Assembly (NCBI RefSeq): GCF_002008365.1
Contig: NZ_MRDL01000051.1
Coordinates: 806,001 to 870,000, forward strand
Origin: Rhizobium leguminosarum bv. viciae USDA 2370
GTDB taxonomy: Bacteria; Pseudomonadota; Alphaproteobacteria; Rhizobiales; Rhizobiaceae
Reading direction: 5' to 3'
DNA: 64,000 bases
The translations under genes and the position numbers were made by a program. The notes under the pieces were generated by a model. The model was not told the origin of the DNA, ran no database searches, and worked only from the letters and a program-made list of their open reading frames with translations. Of this stretch, positions 1-8,734 are shown one piece after another (position 1 is the first letter of the stretch; every line of letters begins with the position of its first letter).

Positions 1-894
1 CACATCGTCGGGCATGTTGGTATAAGGCGCCATCGTCAAGATGCCGTCCTTCAGGCCGTCCCAGCTCTGCTCGGACTTCCAGGTGCCGTCGAGAAGCGCC
101 TTGACGCGCTTGGAGTAGTAATTGCCCCAGGTGTCGATGATCGCAGTCAACTGGACGTTCGGGCCGGCCTTGATCATGTCCGAAGCTTGGCCGAATGCCT
201 TGACGCCGCGTTGTTCGGCGACCTGCATCGGAGCCGTGGTGTCGGTGTGCTGGGCGAGGATATCGACGCCCTGGTCGATCAGCGCCTTGGCGGCGTCAGC
301 TTCCTTGCCCGGATCGAACCAGGTATTGACCCAGATGACCTTCATCTTGAAGTTCGGGTTGACCGACTTGGCACCGGCTTCGAAGGCATTGATGCCCATC
401 ACCACCTCAGGGATCGGGAAGGTGGCGATATAGCCTGCCGTACCGGTTTTCGAGAGCTTGCCGGCGATGATGCCGCTGATATAGCGACCTTCATAGAAGC
501 GCGAATTGTAAGTCGCGACGTTGTCGGCGGCCTTGAAGCCGGTCGCATGCTCGAACTTCACCTTCGGGAACTTCTTGGCGACGGCAACGGTGGCGTCCAT
601 GTAGCCGAAAGACGTGGTGAAGATCAGCGAGCAGCCGGAGCGGGCCATGCGCTCAATGGCGCGTTCAGCATCCGGGCCTTCCGGGACGCTTTCGAGGTAG
701 GGCGTCTCGATCTTGTCACCGAATTCCTTCTCGACCTGGAGGCGGCCGTTCTCATGGGCCTGCGTCCAGCCGCCGTCGGTGCGGGTGCCGACATAGACGA
801 AGCAGACCTTGGTCTTGTCGGCGGCCTCGGCGGCCGAGCCGATGCTCAGGACGAGGGCAGCGGTTGCTGCGAGAGCAAGTGCTAGTTTTTTCAT
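1..894 (-). CDS. BMP-family ABC transporter substrate-binding protein (C-terminus cut by window)
   Basis: This is a periplasmic binding protein of the BMP/PnrA-like family, which in known members binds nucleosides or purines for ABC import. The visible 298 codons begin with a signal peptide (charged MKK, hydrophobic stretch, cleavage near an AEA motif at residue 24) followed by the VCFVYVGTRTDGGWTQAHE opening typical of the family. The gene continues beyond base 1, so the C-terminus is not seen. It lies 49 bp downstream of two permease genes and an ATPase on the same strand, so it is the last gene of that operon. The substrate is inferred from the family only. Confidence 0.9.
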   Translation of the reverse strand, partial: MKKLALALAATAALVLSIGSAAEAADKTKVCFVYVGTRTDGGWTQAHENGRLQVEKEFGDKIETPYLESVPEGPDAERAIERMARSGCSLIFTTSFGYMDATVAVAKKFPKVKFEHATGFKAADNVATYNSRFYEGRYISGIIAGKLSKTGTAGYIATFPIPEVVMGINAFEAGAKSVNPNFKMKVIWVNTWFDPGKEADAAKALIDQGVDILAQHTDTTAPMQVAEQRGVKAFGQASDMIKAGPNVQLTAIIDTWGNYYSKRVKALLDGTWKSEQSWDGLKDGILTMAPYTNMPDDV

Positions 895-943
895 TTTGAT
901 CCCTGTTGGTTGGAAGTTTCGAAACCCGTCTTTTTGTTGTTGC

Positions 944-1864
944 TCACCGGTCGGGCACAAAGGCCTTGCCGAGCGATGCCGGCGTATTGATCAACGTCGT
1001 GCGTCGATTATGCGAGATGATGATGAGGACCACAACCGTCGCCGCGTAGGGCAGCATCGATAGGAACTGCGAGGGAATGCCGATACCGAAGGCTTGCGCA
1101 TGCAACTGAAGGATCGTCACCGCGCCGAAGAGATAACCACCAGCCAGCAGACGCCACGGCCGCCAGGAGGCGAAGACCACAAGCGCGAGTGCGATCCAGC
1201 CGCGCCCGCCCGACATGTTCTCGGTCCATTGCGGCGTATAGATCAGCGATAGCTGCGCGCCGGCAAGGCCCGAGCAGGCGCCGCCGAACATCACGGCGAG
1301 GTAGCGCATGCGGATGACATTGATGCCGAGCGCATGTGCGGAGGCGTGATTATCGCCGATGGCGCGGATCTTCAGGCCGGTGCGGCTCCTGAACAGGAAC
1401 CAGTTGACGGCGATGACGAGCAGGATCGACAGGTAGAAGATCAGATCCTGCTTGAAGAGGACCGTCCCGATATAGGGAATGGCTGAAAGTACCGGGATTT
1501 CGATCGGCAGCAGCCGGATGCCGGGGGCGCCGACGAAGGCTTCGCCGAGCATGCCGGAAGCGCCGAGACCGAGGATCGTCAGCGCAAGGCCTGTTGCCAC
1601 CTGATTGGCGACGAGCGTCAACGTCAGGAAGGCGAAGAGCCAGGAAAACAGCGCACCGCTGACGATGCCCCCGACAATGCCGATATAGGCCGAACCGGTG
1701 AGCTGTGCCGCAGCAAAGGCGCCGACCGCACCCATGATCATCATGCCTTCGACACCGAGATTGAGAACGCCGGAGCGCTCGGTCACCAGTTCACCGAGTG
1801 CTGCGATGACGAGCGGTGTGGAGGCGGTGATGACTGTCAGCAGAATGGCTTCGAAGATGCTCAT
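944..1864 (-). CDS. ABC transporter permease, BMP/nucleoside type (second permease)
   Basis: This 306-residue inner-membrane permease has about eight to ten hydrophobic segments and the family hallmark LGELVTERSGVLNLGVEGMM near its N-terminus (roughly residues 23-42). That stretch is typical of the smaller permease in BMP-type systems (YufQ/RbsC-like fold). Its start overlaps the stop of the upstream permease by 4 bp, indicating translational coupling. With the ATPase and binding protein it forms a complete importer. Nucleoside transport is inferred from relatives; nothing in the sequence fixes the substrate. Confidence 0.92.
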   Translation of the reverse strand: MSIFEAILLTVITASTPLVIAALGELVTERSGVLNLGVEGMMIMGAVGAFAAAQLTGSAYIGIVGGIVSGALFSWLFAFLTLTLVANQVATGLALTILGLGASGMLGEAFVGAPGIRLLPIEIPVLSAIPYIGTVLFKQDLIFYLSILLVIAVNWFLFRSRTGLKIRAIGDNHASAHALGINVIRMRYLAVMFGGACSGLAGAQLSLIYTPQWTENMSGGRGWIALALVVFASWRPWRLLAGGYLFGAVTILQLHAQAFGIGIPSQFLSMLPYAATVVVLIIISHNRRTTLINTPASLGKAFVPDR

Positions 1865-2946
1865 GCCGCCCTGCCCCTTAGCCGCGACCAGACAATGCGG
1901 ATTTTGTAATAGATCAGCGTATCACAGGAGAGCACGAAGAAGAGCAGCAGCCCCTGGAAGACGCGGGTGACCTTGTCGGAAACGCCGAGCGAAAGCTGTG
2001 CTGCCTCGCCGCCGAGATAGGTCAACGCCAGCACCAGGCCTGATGCGATGATGCCGAGCGGATTGAGGCGGCCGAGGAAGGCAACGATGATGGCGGTGAA
2101 GCCGTAGCCCGGCGAGATCGCCGGCTGCAAATGGCCGATCGAGCCCGAGACCTCGGCTATCCCGGCAAGCCCGGCAAGAGCGCCCGAAAAGAGAAAGCTG
2201 AACCAGATCATCTTCTTGGAGGAGAAACCGGCAAAGCGCCCTGCCCGCTCCGATTGGCCGAGCACGACGATTTCGAAGCCTTTCAGCGTATAGCGCAGCA
2301 TGAACCAAACGCCGATTGCGGCGACAATGGCGAAGATGAAGGCCCAATGGGCCCGGCCCGACTCTTCCCAGATCGCCGGCAGCACCGCTTCCGGTGCGAA
2401 ATCGCGCGAGACTGGAAAGTTGAAGCCCTTCGGATCGCGCCAAGCGCCGCGGATCAGCCAGTCAAGGAAGAGCTGGGCGATATAGACCAGCATCAGTGAC
2501 GTCAGGATCTCGTTGGTATTGAAATGCGCCTTCAGCAGCGCCGGAATGGCGGCGAAAAGCGCACCGCCGAGCGCACCAAGGATCAGCATCAGCGGCAGCA
2601 CGAGCGGCGAATGCCAGTCGTAAAAGACGATCGGCAGATAGGAGCCGGTGATGGCGCCGATGGTGAATTGGCCTTCGGCGCCGATATTCCAGTTGTTCGA
2701 GCGATAACAGACGGCCAGGCCGACGGCGATCAGGATCAGGGGCGCGGCTTTGATCGCCAGCTCGTGCAGCGACCAGATCTCGAGCAGCGGCTCGATGAAG
2801 AAGGCGTCGAGTGCCTCGACCGGGTCCTTGCCGAGCATGGCGAACATGATGGCGCCGAACACCAGCGTCAGGACAAGGGCAAGCAGCGGCGAGGCGAAGG
2901 CAAAGAGCTTCGAGACGTCGGCCCGTTTTTCAAGTTCAATGCGCAT
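1861..2946 (-). CDS. ABC transporter permease, BMP/nucleoside type (first permease)
   Basis: This 361-residue membrane protein is the larger permease of the pair (YufP-like). After a short cytoplasmic N-terminus come several hydrophobic helices and the motif VCYRSNNWNIGAEGQ near residues 79-93, which corresponds to the LxNIGxEGQ signature of this permease family. It overlaps the 3' end of the ATPase gene by 11 bp and the start of the next permease by 4 bp. Together these pack ATPase, permease, permease and binding protein into one transcription unit. Confidence 0.92.
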   Translation of the reverse strand: MRIELEKRADVSKLFAFASPLLALVLTLVFGAIMFAMLGKDPVEALDAFFIEPLLEIWSLHELAIKAAPLILIAVGLAVCYRSNNWNIGAEGQFTIGAITGSYLPIVFYDWHSPLVLPLMLILGALGGALFAAIPALLKAHFNTNEILTSLMLVYIAQLFLDWLIRGAWRDPKGFNFPVSRDFAPEAVLPAIWEESGRAHWAFIFAIVAAIGVWFMLRYTLKGFEIVVLGQSERAGRFAGFSSKKMIWFSFLFSGALAGLAGIAEVSGSIGHLQPAISPGYGFTAIIVAFLGRLNPLGIIASGLVLALTYLGGEAAQLSLGVSDKVTRVFQGLLLFFVLSCDTLIYYKIRIVWSRLRGRAA

Positions 2947-4504
2947 GGGGCGCCTCCGGGGCGGAGCTGCTCTCGTGCAGTCCGCCCATCAGCAGTCCGA
3001 TCCTTTCCCGCGTCAGTTCGCCTGCCGGAAACGGGCGGGAAAGACGGCCTTCGCAGATGACGGCAATATCGGTCGCCACTTCGAAGATCTCATCGAGATC
3101 CTGGCTGATGACGACGACGGCCGAACCGCTTCTTGCGAGATCCACGAGCGCCTGGCGGATGCGGCTTGCAGCCCCGGCATCAACGCCCCAGGTCGGCTGG
3201 TTGACCACGAGTACTGCCGGCTGGCGGTCAAGCTCGCGGCCGACGATGAACTTCTGCAGGTTGCCGCCCGATAAGGAGCCGGCGGCCGGATCATCGCCGC
3301 TCTTGCGGACATCCATCGCCTCGGAAATGCGCCTTGCGGCAGATTTCACTGCCGCGTGGCGGATGATGCCGAGCAGGCCCAGGAACGCCTTGCGGTCCGA
3401 CTGGCTGCGGGCAAGGACGAGATTGTCCGACAATTTCATGGCGGAGACGGCGGCATGGCCGTGGCGCTCCTCCGGCACGAAGCCGGCGCCGAGAAGACGG
3501 CGAGCGGTAATGCCCTGATTGCCCACGTGCTTTTTGCGGATGACGATCGCCTCGGCCGAAGCAACCGGATATTCGCCAGACAGAGCGTCGAAGAGTTCAC
3601 TCTGCCCATTGCCCGCGACACCGGCGATGGCGAGGATCTCGCCCGAGCGCACCGCCATCGACACATCGCGCAGCGGCATGGCAAAGGGGGTGCGGGCTGC
3701 GACGGAAAGGTTGGCAACGGCAAGCTGCACCTCGCCCTTGTCGCTACGCTCCGGATGCGTCACGGTCGCCACCTCGCTGCCGACCATCATGCGGGCGAGC
3801 GAGGCCGGCGTTTCATGCTTGGGATCGCAGGCGCCGGTCACACGGCCATGGCGCAGAACGGTGGCGCGATCGCAGATGCGCTGCACTTCCTCCAGACGGT
3901 GGCTGATATAAAGAACCGAACGCCCCTCGGCGCGCAGCTTGAACAGCGTCTCGAACAGCTTGTCGGCCTCCTGCGGCGTCAGCACCGAGGTCGGCTCGTC
4001 GAGGATGATGAGTTTCGGGTTCTGCAGCAGTGCGCGGACGATCTCGATGCGCTGGCGTTCGCCGACCGAGAGATCGGCGACATGGGCATGCGGATCGAGC
4101 GGCAGGCCGTAGGCGACCGACAGCGCCCTCGCCTCCTCGGCGATTTTGTCGATTGGGATAGCGTCGTCGAGCGACAGGGCGATGTTTTCGGCCACCGTCA
4201 GCGCCTCGAACAGCGAGAAATGCTGGAAGACCATGCCGATGCCGAGCTTGCGGGCCTCCCCCGGCGAGGCGATCGCAACCGGCTGGCCCTGCCAGAGGAT
4301 ATGCCCGCCCGTCGGCTCGAGAACACCGAATAGCATCTTCACCAGGGTGGATTTGCCTGCACCGTTTTCGCCGAGAAGCGCATGAATTTCGCCCGGCGCT
4401 ATATCGAGATCGATTTCATTGCAGGCTGCAAAGCTTCCGAAGAACTTCGTCAGCTTCTGAACCGATAATAACGCACCGGAATCCGGCACATTCAATGGCG
4501 ACAC
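2936..4504 (-). CDS. ABC transporter ATP-binding protein with two NBDs, BMP/nucleoside type
   Basis: This 522-residue cytoplasmic ATPase carries two nucleotide-binding domains in tandem, like YufO and the sugar-type RbsA proteins. The first has a full Walker A (GENGAGKST, residues 45-53), a signature LSVGERQR and a Walker B ending LIILDEPTS. The second has a degenerate P-loop (GVAGNGQSE) with an intact LSGGNLQK signature, as is usual for this family. It is the first gene of the importer operon. Only 39 bp separate it from the upstream oxidoreductase stop, so read-through from that gene is possible. Confidence 0.93.
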   Translation of the reverse strand: MSPLNVPDSGALLSVQKLTKFFGSFAACNEIDLDIAPGEIHALLGENGAGKSTLVKMLFGVLEPTGGHILWQGQPVAIASPGEARKLGIGMVFQHFSLFEALTVAENIALSLDDAIPIDKIAEEARALSVAYGLPLDPHAHVADLSVGERQRIEIVRALLQNPKLIILDEPTSVLTPQEADKLFETLFKLRAEGRSVLYISHRLEEVQRICDRATVLRHGRVTGACDPKHETPASLARMMVGSEVATVTHPERSDKGEVQLAVANLSVAARTPFAMPLRDVSMAVRSGEILAIAGVAGNGQSELFDALSGEYPVASAEAIVIRKKHVGNQGITARRLLGAGFVPEERHGHAAVSAMKLSDNLVLARSQSDRKAFLGLLGIIRHAAVKSAARRISEAMDVRKSGDDPAAGSLSGGNLQKFIVGRELDRQPAVLVVNQPTWGVDAGAASRIRQALVDLARSGSAVVVISQDLDEIFEVATDIAVICEGRLSRPFPAGELTRERIGLLMGGLHESSSAPEAPHAH

Positions 4505-4543
4505 GTTCCCCTCATTTCTTCTGCCAACCGGTCCGTTCGGATC

Positions 4544-5524
4544 TCATGGAATCAGCAGCGTCGTTCCTGTTGTTTTTCTTGTTTCCAGATCCGCGTGAGC
4601 CTGCCCAACCTCACGTAACGGATAGGTTTGATTGATATTGATACGCACTTTGTTGCTTTGCACAATATCAAATAGCGCTTTCGCACTGTCGATCAGTTCC
4701 TGGCGCGCGGCGATGTAGGTGAAGAGCGTCGGCCGCGTCGCAAAGAGCGAGCCCTTCTGCGCCAGTGCCGCAAGGGTGAAATTCTCGATCGGCCCGGAGG
4801 ATTGACCGAAGGAGGCAAAAAGGCCGCGCGGCTTCAGGCAATCGAGCGACTGTGGAAAAGTATCGCGGCCGATCGAATCGTAGACGACATCGGCGCCCTT
4901 GCCGCCGGTGATTTCGCGGACACGGCCGACGAAATCTTCGCTCTTGTAGTTGATCACATGGTCGTAGCCATGGGCGAGCGCCAGCTCGATCTTGTCTTCG
5001 GAGCCCGCCGTGCCGATGACGGTGGCGCCGAGCGCCTTTGCCCATTGGCCGGCGATTAGGCCGACGCCGCCGGCAGCGGCGTGGAACAGTAGGACCGTCT
5101 GCGGGCCGACCTTGAAGGTGCGGTTCAAGAGATATTCGGCGGTCATGCCCTTCAGCATCATCGCCGCTGCCGTTTCGAGTTCTATGCCGTCAGGCACAAG
5201 CACCAGATGCCGCGTCTCGATATTGCGTTCGGCGCTATAGGCGCCGTCGGCGCCGGCATAGGCGACGCGGTCGCCGACCTTGAAATCCTCGACGCCGGGG
5301 CCAACCGATGTCACGGTGCCGGCGCCCTCCTTGCCGGTGACGAAGGGCAAATGCGGGGTCTTGTAGGTGCCGTTGCGGAAATAGACGTCGATGAAATTGA
5401 GCCCGACCGCCGCCTGCCTGATCTGCACTTCGCCCGCCGAGGGTGGCGGAAGATCGATCTCGACATAGTCGAAAACCTCCGGCCCGCCCGTCCTCGAAAA
5501 TGAAACCGCCTGCGTTTTGGTCAT
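4544..5524 (-). CDS. NADPH:quinone oxidoreductase (zinc-independent MDR family)
   Basis: This 326-residue protein belongs to the medium-chain dehydrogenase family of the quinone reductase type (QOR/CrtZ-like). It has an N-terminal GroES-like domain (PFVTGKEGAGTVTSVGPGV near residues 61-79) and a Rossmann domain whose cofactor loop reads HAAAGGVGLIAGQWAKALG. The zinc-binding cysteine cluster of alcohol dehydrogenases is absent, which supports quinone reductase. It starts 9 bp after the stop of the phosphatidylcholine synthase gene, so the two are probably co-transcribed. The physiological quinone or enone substrate cannot be read from the sequence. Confidence 0.9.
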   Translation of the reverse strand: MTKTQAVSFSRTGGPEVFDYVEIDLPPPSAGEVQIRQAAVGLNFIDVYFRNGTYKTPHLPFVTGKEGAGTVTSVGPGVEDFKVGDRVAYAGADGAYSAERNIETRHLVLVPDGIELETAAAMMLKGMTAEYLLNRTFKVGPQTVLLFHAAAGGVGLIAGQWAKALGATVIGTAGSEDKIELALAHGYDHVINYKSEDFVGRVREITGGKGADVVYDSIGRDTFPQSLDCLKPRGLFASFGQSSGPIENFTLAALAQKGSLFATRPTLFTYIAARQELIDSAKALFDIVQSNKVRININQTYPLREVGQAHADLETRKTTGTTLLIP

Positions 5525-5533
5525 CTGCCTACC

Positions 5534-6262
5534 CTAAGCTTCGCGTCCAAGAGCGGGGAAGAATTGCAGCACCGCGCCGATGACGTAAAGATAGATTCCG
5601 GTCACGATAAAGAGAATGAGCGCCCATTCGGGCGTGTCGAAATGCATCAACAACGAAAAAATCCCCAGCGCCGACCACAGGAAAAAGACGCCGAGGTTGA
5701 GCGGGCGCAGCCTTTTGACCCGGACCGGGTGGAGGAAATTGATCGGCAGGAAGGTCAGCACCACCGAGACGATGACAACGGTGAGCGCCGTCGTGGCGCT
5801 GGCATCGATGACGAACAGCGTGAAGACGATCATGTTCCAGACGACGGGGAAGCCGGAGAAGAAATACTCGTCCGTCTTCATGCCCATATCGGCATAGTAG
5901 ATGGCGCTGGAGACGACGATCATGCCGGCGGCGACGAAGGACCAGGGCTCGCCGATCATGCCACTCTGATAGAGCGCGAAGGCCGGCAGAAGCACATAGG
6001 TGACGTAATCGATGATATTGTCGAGCGTATCGCCCGACCAGTTCGGCAGCACTTCCTTGACGCGCACCTTGCGGGCGATCGGCCCGTCTATGCCGTCGAC
6101 CAGAAGGGCGAGGCCCAGCCACCAGAACATGTCGATGAAGCGGTGTTCGGCGGCGGCAACGACGCCGAGAAAGGCAAGGAAGGAGCCGGATGCCGTCAGG
6201 ATATGGACGGAAAAGGCGCGCATCTCCGCATAAGGAACACGCTTGTAGTTGAAAATCTTCAT
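5534..6262 (-). CDS. pcs: Phosphatidylcholine synthase
   Basis: This 242-residue integral membrane enzyme condenses CDP-diacylglycerol directly with choline to give phosphatidylcholine, a pathway known from rhizobia and related bacteria. The CDP-alcohol phosphotransferase motif is present as DGPIAR, twelve residues, then GDTLDNIID, which supplies the conserved glycine and aspartates. Around it are about eight hydrophobic segments, and the length is normal for bacterial Pcs. It is divergently oriented from the ferredoxin-NADP reductase gene, with a 346-bp shared upstream region. A quinone oxidoreductase gene follows 9 bp downstream. The gene is a good marker for a rhizobial host. Confidence 0.94.
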   Translation of the reverse strand: MKIFNYKRVPYAEMRAFSVHILTASGSFLAFLGVVAAAEHRFIDMFWWLGLALLVDGIDGPIARKVRVKEVLPNWSGDTLDNIIDYVTYVLLPAFALYQSGMIGEPWSFVAAGMIVVSSAIYYADMGMKTDEYFFSGFPVVWNMIVFTLFVIDASATTALTVVIVSVVLTFLPINFLHPVRVKRLRPLNLGVFFLWSALGIFSLLMHFDTPEWALILFIVTGIYLYVIGAVLQFFPALGREA

Positions 6263-6608
6263 ATTCCCCCGACCGCCCTATCGCGCTCGCCCCGGCAAGC
6301 ATCTTTTTTTCGCCACCATCGCCGAACCCTGTTGCTGAATCGGGTTCGACGCCGTAGGTCTTTGTTGTCGCACCGTTTTTGCCGAAAACCGGCATCCGTT
6401 TCCGGCGTGCTGCTCTAATATGCATCCTTTGCCGGGCTTCGCCAGCGGGAAATACGACATTCCCCGCCAGCCATTGAATCCTGACAATGACATGCATATT
6501 TCCCTTTAGAAGCGTCGCGTGGAATGGAATGCCTTTAATTCCGGCCCGATTTGTAATATCTCGCTCGCATCCGACTGTTCATCCGACGAAACGGGATCCG
6601 CTACCGAA
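6263..6608. other. Divergent intergenic region between pcs and fpr
   Basis: This 346-bp stretch must hold the promoters for both flanking genes. Short open frames exist on both strands, including an in-frame 5' extension of the downstream gene to base 6519, but none has a convincing ribosome site or protein character. I see no palindrome or repeat that stands out. Confidence 0.5.
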
Positions 6609-7421
6609 ATGAACGCGCCTGCAAAGACCGAAGACTTCGCCTTGTCCATCCCCGCCGGCGTCTATGCCGAGACGGTGCTCGATGTCACGCACTATACCGA
6701 CCGGCTCTTCCGCTTCACGATGACCCGGCCGCAGGGCTTCCGTTTCCGTTCCGGCGAATTCGCGATGATCGGCCTGATGGTCGAGGGCAAACCGGTCTTC
6801 CGCGCCTATTCGATTGCCAGCCCCGCCTGGGCCGAGGAGCTTGAATTCTTCTCGATCAAGGTGCCGGACGGTCCGCTCACCTCACATCTGCAGGCGATCA
6901 AGCCGGGCGACCAGGTGCTGATGCGCAAGAAGCCGACGGGCACGCTGGTGCTCGACGCGCTGACGCCGGGCCGTCGTCTCTACATGTTCTCGACGGGAAC
7001 GGGCATTGCGCCTTTCGCCAGCCTGATCCGCGATCCCGAGACCTATGAGAAGTTCGAGGAAGTCATCCTCACCCATACGACACGTGATGTCGCCGAGCTG
7101 AAATACGGCTTCGACCTCGTGCACGAGATCCAGAATGACGAGCTGCTGAAGGAAGTCGTCGGCGACAAGTTGCGCCACTATCCCACAGTCACGCGCGAGG
7201 ATTTCGAATATCGCGGCCGCATCACCGACTTGATCTCCTCCGGCAAGCTGTTCACCGATCTCGGCGTGCCGCCGCTCGATCCGGAAATCGACCGCGGCAT
7301 GATCTGCGGTTCCTCGGCCATGCTGAAGGATACCAAGGAACTGCTCGAAAAGGCCGGCCTCGATGAAGGCGCCAACAGCAAGCCCGCCGAATTCGTCATC
7401 GAGCGCGCTTTCGTCGGCTAA
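6609..7421 (+). CDS. fpr: Ferredoxin/flavodoxin-NADP+ reductase
   Basis: This 270-residue flavoprotein transfers electrons between NADPH and ferredoxin or flavodoxin in the cytoplasm. The FAD-binding motif is FRAYSIASPAW (the RxYS pattern), followed by the NADP-binding GTGIAPFASLIRDPETY. The C-terminus ends AFVG, as in the bacterial subclass in which residues extend past the aromatic. The frame is open upstream to 6519, but the ATG at 6609 gives the usual family length and N-terminus (MNAPAKTEDF). A strong hairpin terminator follows 26 bp after the stop codon. Confidence 0.93.
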   Translation: MNAPAKTEDFALSIPAGVYAETVLDVTHYTDRLFRFTMTRPQGFRFRSGEFAMIGLMVEGKPVFRAYSIASPAWAEELEFFSIKVPDGPLTSHLQAIKPGDQVLMRKKPTGTLVLDALTPGRRLYMFSTGTGIAPFASLIRDPETYEKFEEVILTHTTRDVAELKYGFDLVHEIQNDELLKEVVGDKLRHYPTVTREDFEYRGRITDLISSGKLFTDLGVPPLDPEIDRGMICGSSAMLKDTKELLEKAGLDEGANSKPAEFVIERAFVG

Positions 7422-7447
7422 AGCATTTGTGACAATCAGACCTGTGG

Positions 7448-7470
7448 CGGCTCCGGAAACGGAGCCGTTT
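7448..7470 (+). terminator. Rho-independent terminator after fpr
   Basis: An 8-bp perfect stem (CGGCTCCG / CGGAGCCG) closed by a GAAA tetraloop is followed directly by TTTCT. It ends just before the 3' end of the convergent GntR gene and probably serves fpr. Confidence 0.75.
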
Positions 7471-8118
7471 CTATGTCTGGCTGAGGTAATCGATCAGCAC
7501 CGCCATGGCGGCGCGCGCCTCATCCGGCCTGCCCTGATGGATGGCGCGGATGACGGCGACGTGCAGCGCGATGGCGCGATCCGTGCGCTCCGGGCTTGCC
7601 TTGGAGTACCAGAGGCGACGTGAATGCGTCTGCACCGGGCCGAGCGCCGCGGTGATGAAGCCGTTCGGGCAGGCATCCTCAAGGATTTCGTCGAAAGCCT
7701 TGTCGGCGGCGAAGAAGCCGGCGAGATCGCCGGTGACGGCACATTCCTCCATCGCGCGGGCGCAGTCGTTGAGACGCGCGCGCTGATCGTCGCTGGCATG
7801 TTCAGCGACCAGGCTTGCCGCGATCGGCTCCAACTCACGGCGCACTTGCATGACGTTGCCGTGATCGTCCGGTGCGATTTCGGCCACCTGCAGCCCGACG
7901 CGCGGCTTGACCAGGATCAACCCCTGCCAGGCGAGCTTCTGGATCGCCTCGCGCACCGGCGTACGCCCGTGGCCGGCCATATCGATCAACTGCTTTTCGG
8001 TGACAAGTGCGCCGGGCTTCAACGCCAGCGTCACGATCAGATGCTCCAGCGCGAGATAGGCAAGATGGCTTTGTGAAGTCTGCAATACGGAGCTCCGTCG
8101 CCAAATCTGATATATCAC
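7471..8118 (-). CDS. GntR-family transcriptional regulator (FCD type)
   Basis: The protein has an N-terminal winged helix-turn-helix (VTEKQLIDMAGHGRTPVREA) and a helical FCD ligand-binding domain, as in FadR-group GntR regulators. The start is uncertain. The frame stays open far upstream to 8349, but that extension lacks protein character. A GTG at 8118 gives 215 residues, and a TTG at about 8085 is a further option. A perfect palindrome sits at the proposed start, which suggests autorepression. The ligand is unknown; the nearest neighbour on the same strand is a glyoxalase-fold protein 182 bp upstream. Confidence 0.8.
   Translation of the reverse strand: MIYQIWRRSSVLQTSQSHLAYLALEHLIVTLALKPGALVTEKQLIDMAGHGRTPVREAIQKLAWQGLILVKPRVGLQVAEIAPDDHGNVMQVRRELEPIAASLVAEHASDDQRARLNDCARAMEECAVTGDLAGFFAADKAFDEILEDACPNGFITAALGPVQTHSRRLWYSKASPERTDRAIALHVAVIRAIHQGRPDEARAAMAVLIDYLSQT
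8108..8117. promoter_or_regulatory. Candidate GntR operator palindrome
   Basis: TGATATATCA is a perfect 10-bp palindrome overlapping the proposed GTG start of the GntR gene. Regulators of this family usually bind short palindromes close to their own start. The assignment is inference from position and symmetry. Confidence 0.35.
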
Positions 8119-8300
8119 ATTGTCGCACGGTCGAAAACCGAAGACAAGGCGGCACTGAATATCAGAATAGAGACAGATAGATAACAAAGGCGAGGCTGCT
8201 GAAAACCGGCGAGGCATTGACGTCTGCGCCGTGAAGGCTGTTGCCACCCGCCCCGATCTACAGAGGCATTTCGCGTCGGCTGCTTCATCAGGCCGGCAGA

Positions 8301-8660
8301 TCACCCCTTGCAGAACGCCCGGCTGGAAACCGAGATCGAATTTTGACACGGGTCTTTTGCATTGGCGAACAGATAGCCATCGGCTTTATGGATGGCACCG
8401 AACTCCAGGCCATTCTCCGCGCATCGCCTGCAAAAGGCCTCGACATCCTCTACGTCGAAGACCAGCTTGACGATGGATTGACCGCTCCGCTGCCCCTTGG
8501 CGGCCTGGTGCAGCATGATATTCGCACCGCCGTCCTGAGCGATGAGTTCAACGATCCTATCGCCAGGCAGGCTGGTCGCCTTGAAACCGAAGTTCTTCTC
8601 GTAGAACCGCGCCGTTTCCTCGACATTCCCAGCGTAGATTACCAGTCTGTTGAGCGGCAT
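8301..8660 (-). CDS. VOC-family (glyoxalase/bleomycin-resistance-like) protein
   Basis: This 119-residue protein has the beta-alpha-beta-beta-beta repeat of the vicinal oxygen chelate fold: RLVIYAGNVEETARFYEKNF at the start and SIVKLVFDVEDVEAFCRRC in the second half. Single-module VOC proteins usually act as dimers and may be metalloenzymes or binding proteins. The C-terminal tail (SISVSSRAFCKG) departs from the usual FxDPxGN ending, where the second metal glutamate normally lies, so catalysis is uncertain. It precedes the GntR gene on the same strand. Confidence 0.82.
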   Translation of the reverse strand: MPLNRLVIYAGNVEETARFYEKNFGFKATSLPGDRIVELIAQDGGANIMLHQAAKGQRSGQSIVKLVFDVEDVEAFCRRCAENGLEFGAIHKADGYLFANAKDPCQNSISVSSRAFCKG

Positions 8661-8734
8661 GATGCCAGCCTCCGATAGCGCTTGCGTTCGATTAACAGGA
8701 ATAGAGGGACATCACGCGTTTTGCCACGGCGCAA

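Noticed and set aside
6278..6493. Short minus-strand frames between pcs and fpr
   Set aside because: No ribosome site and no conserved character; the region is better read as promoter DNA.
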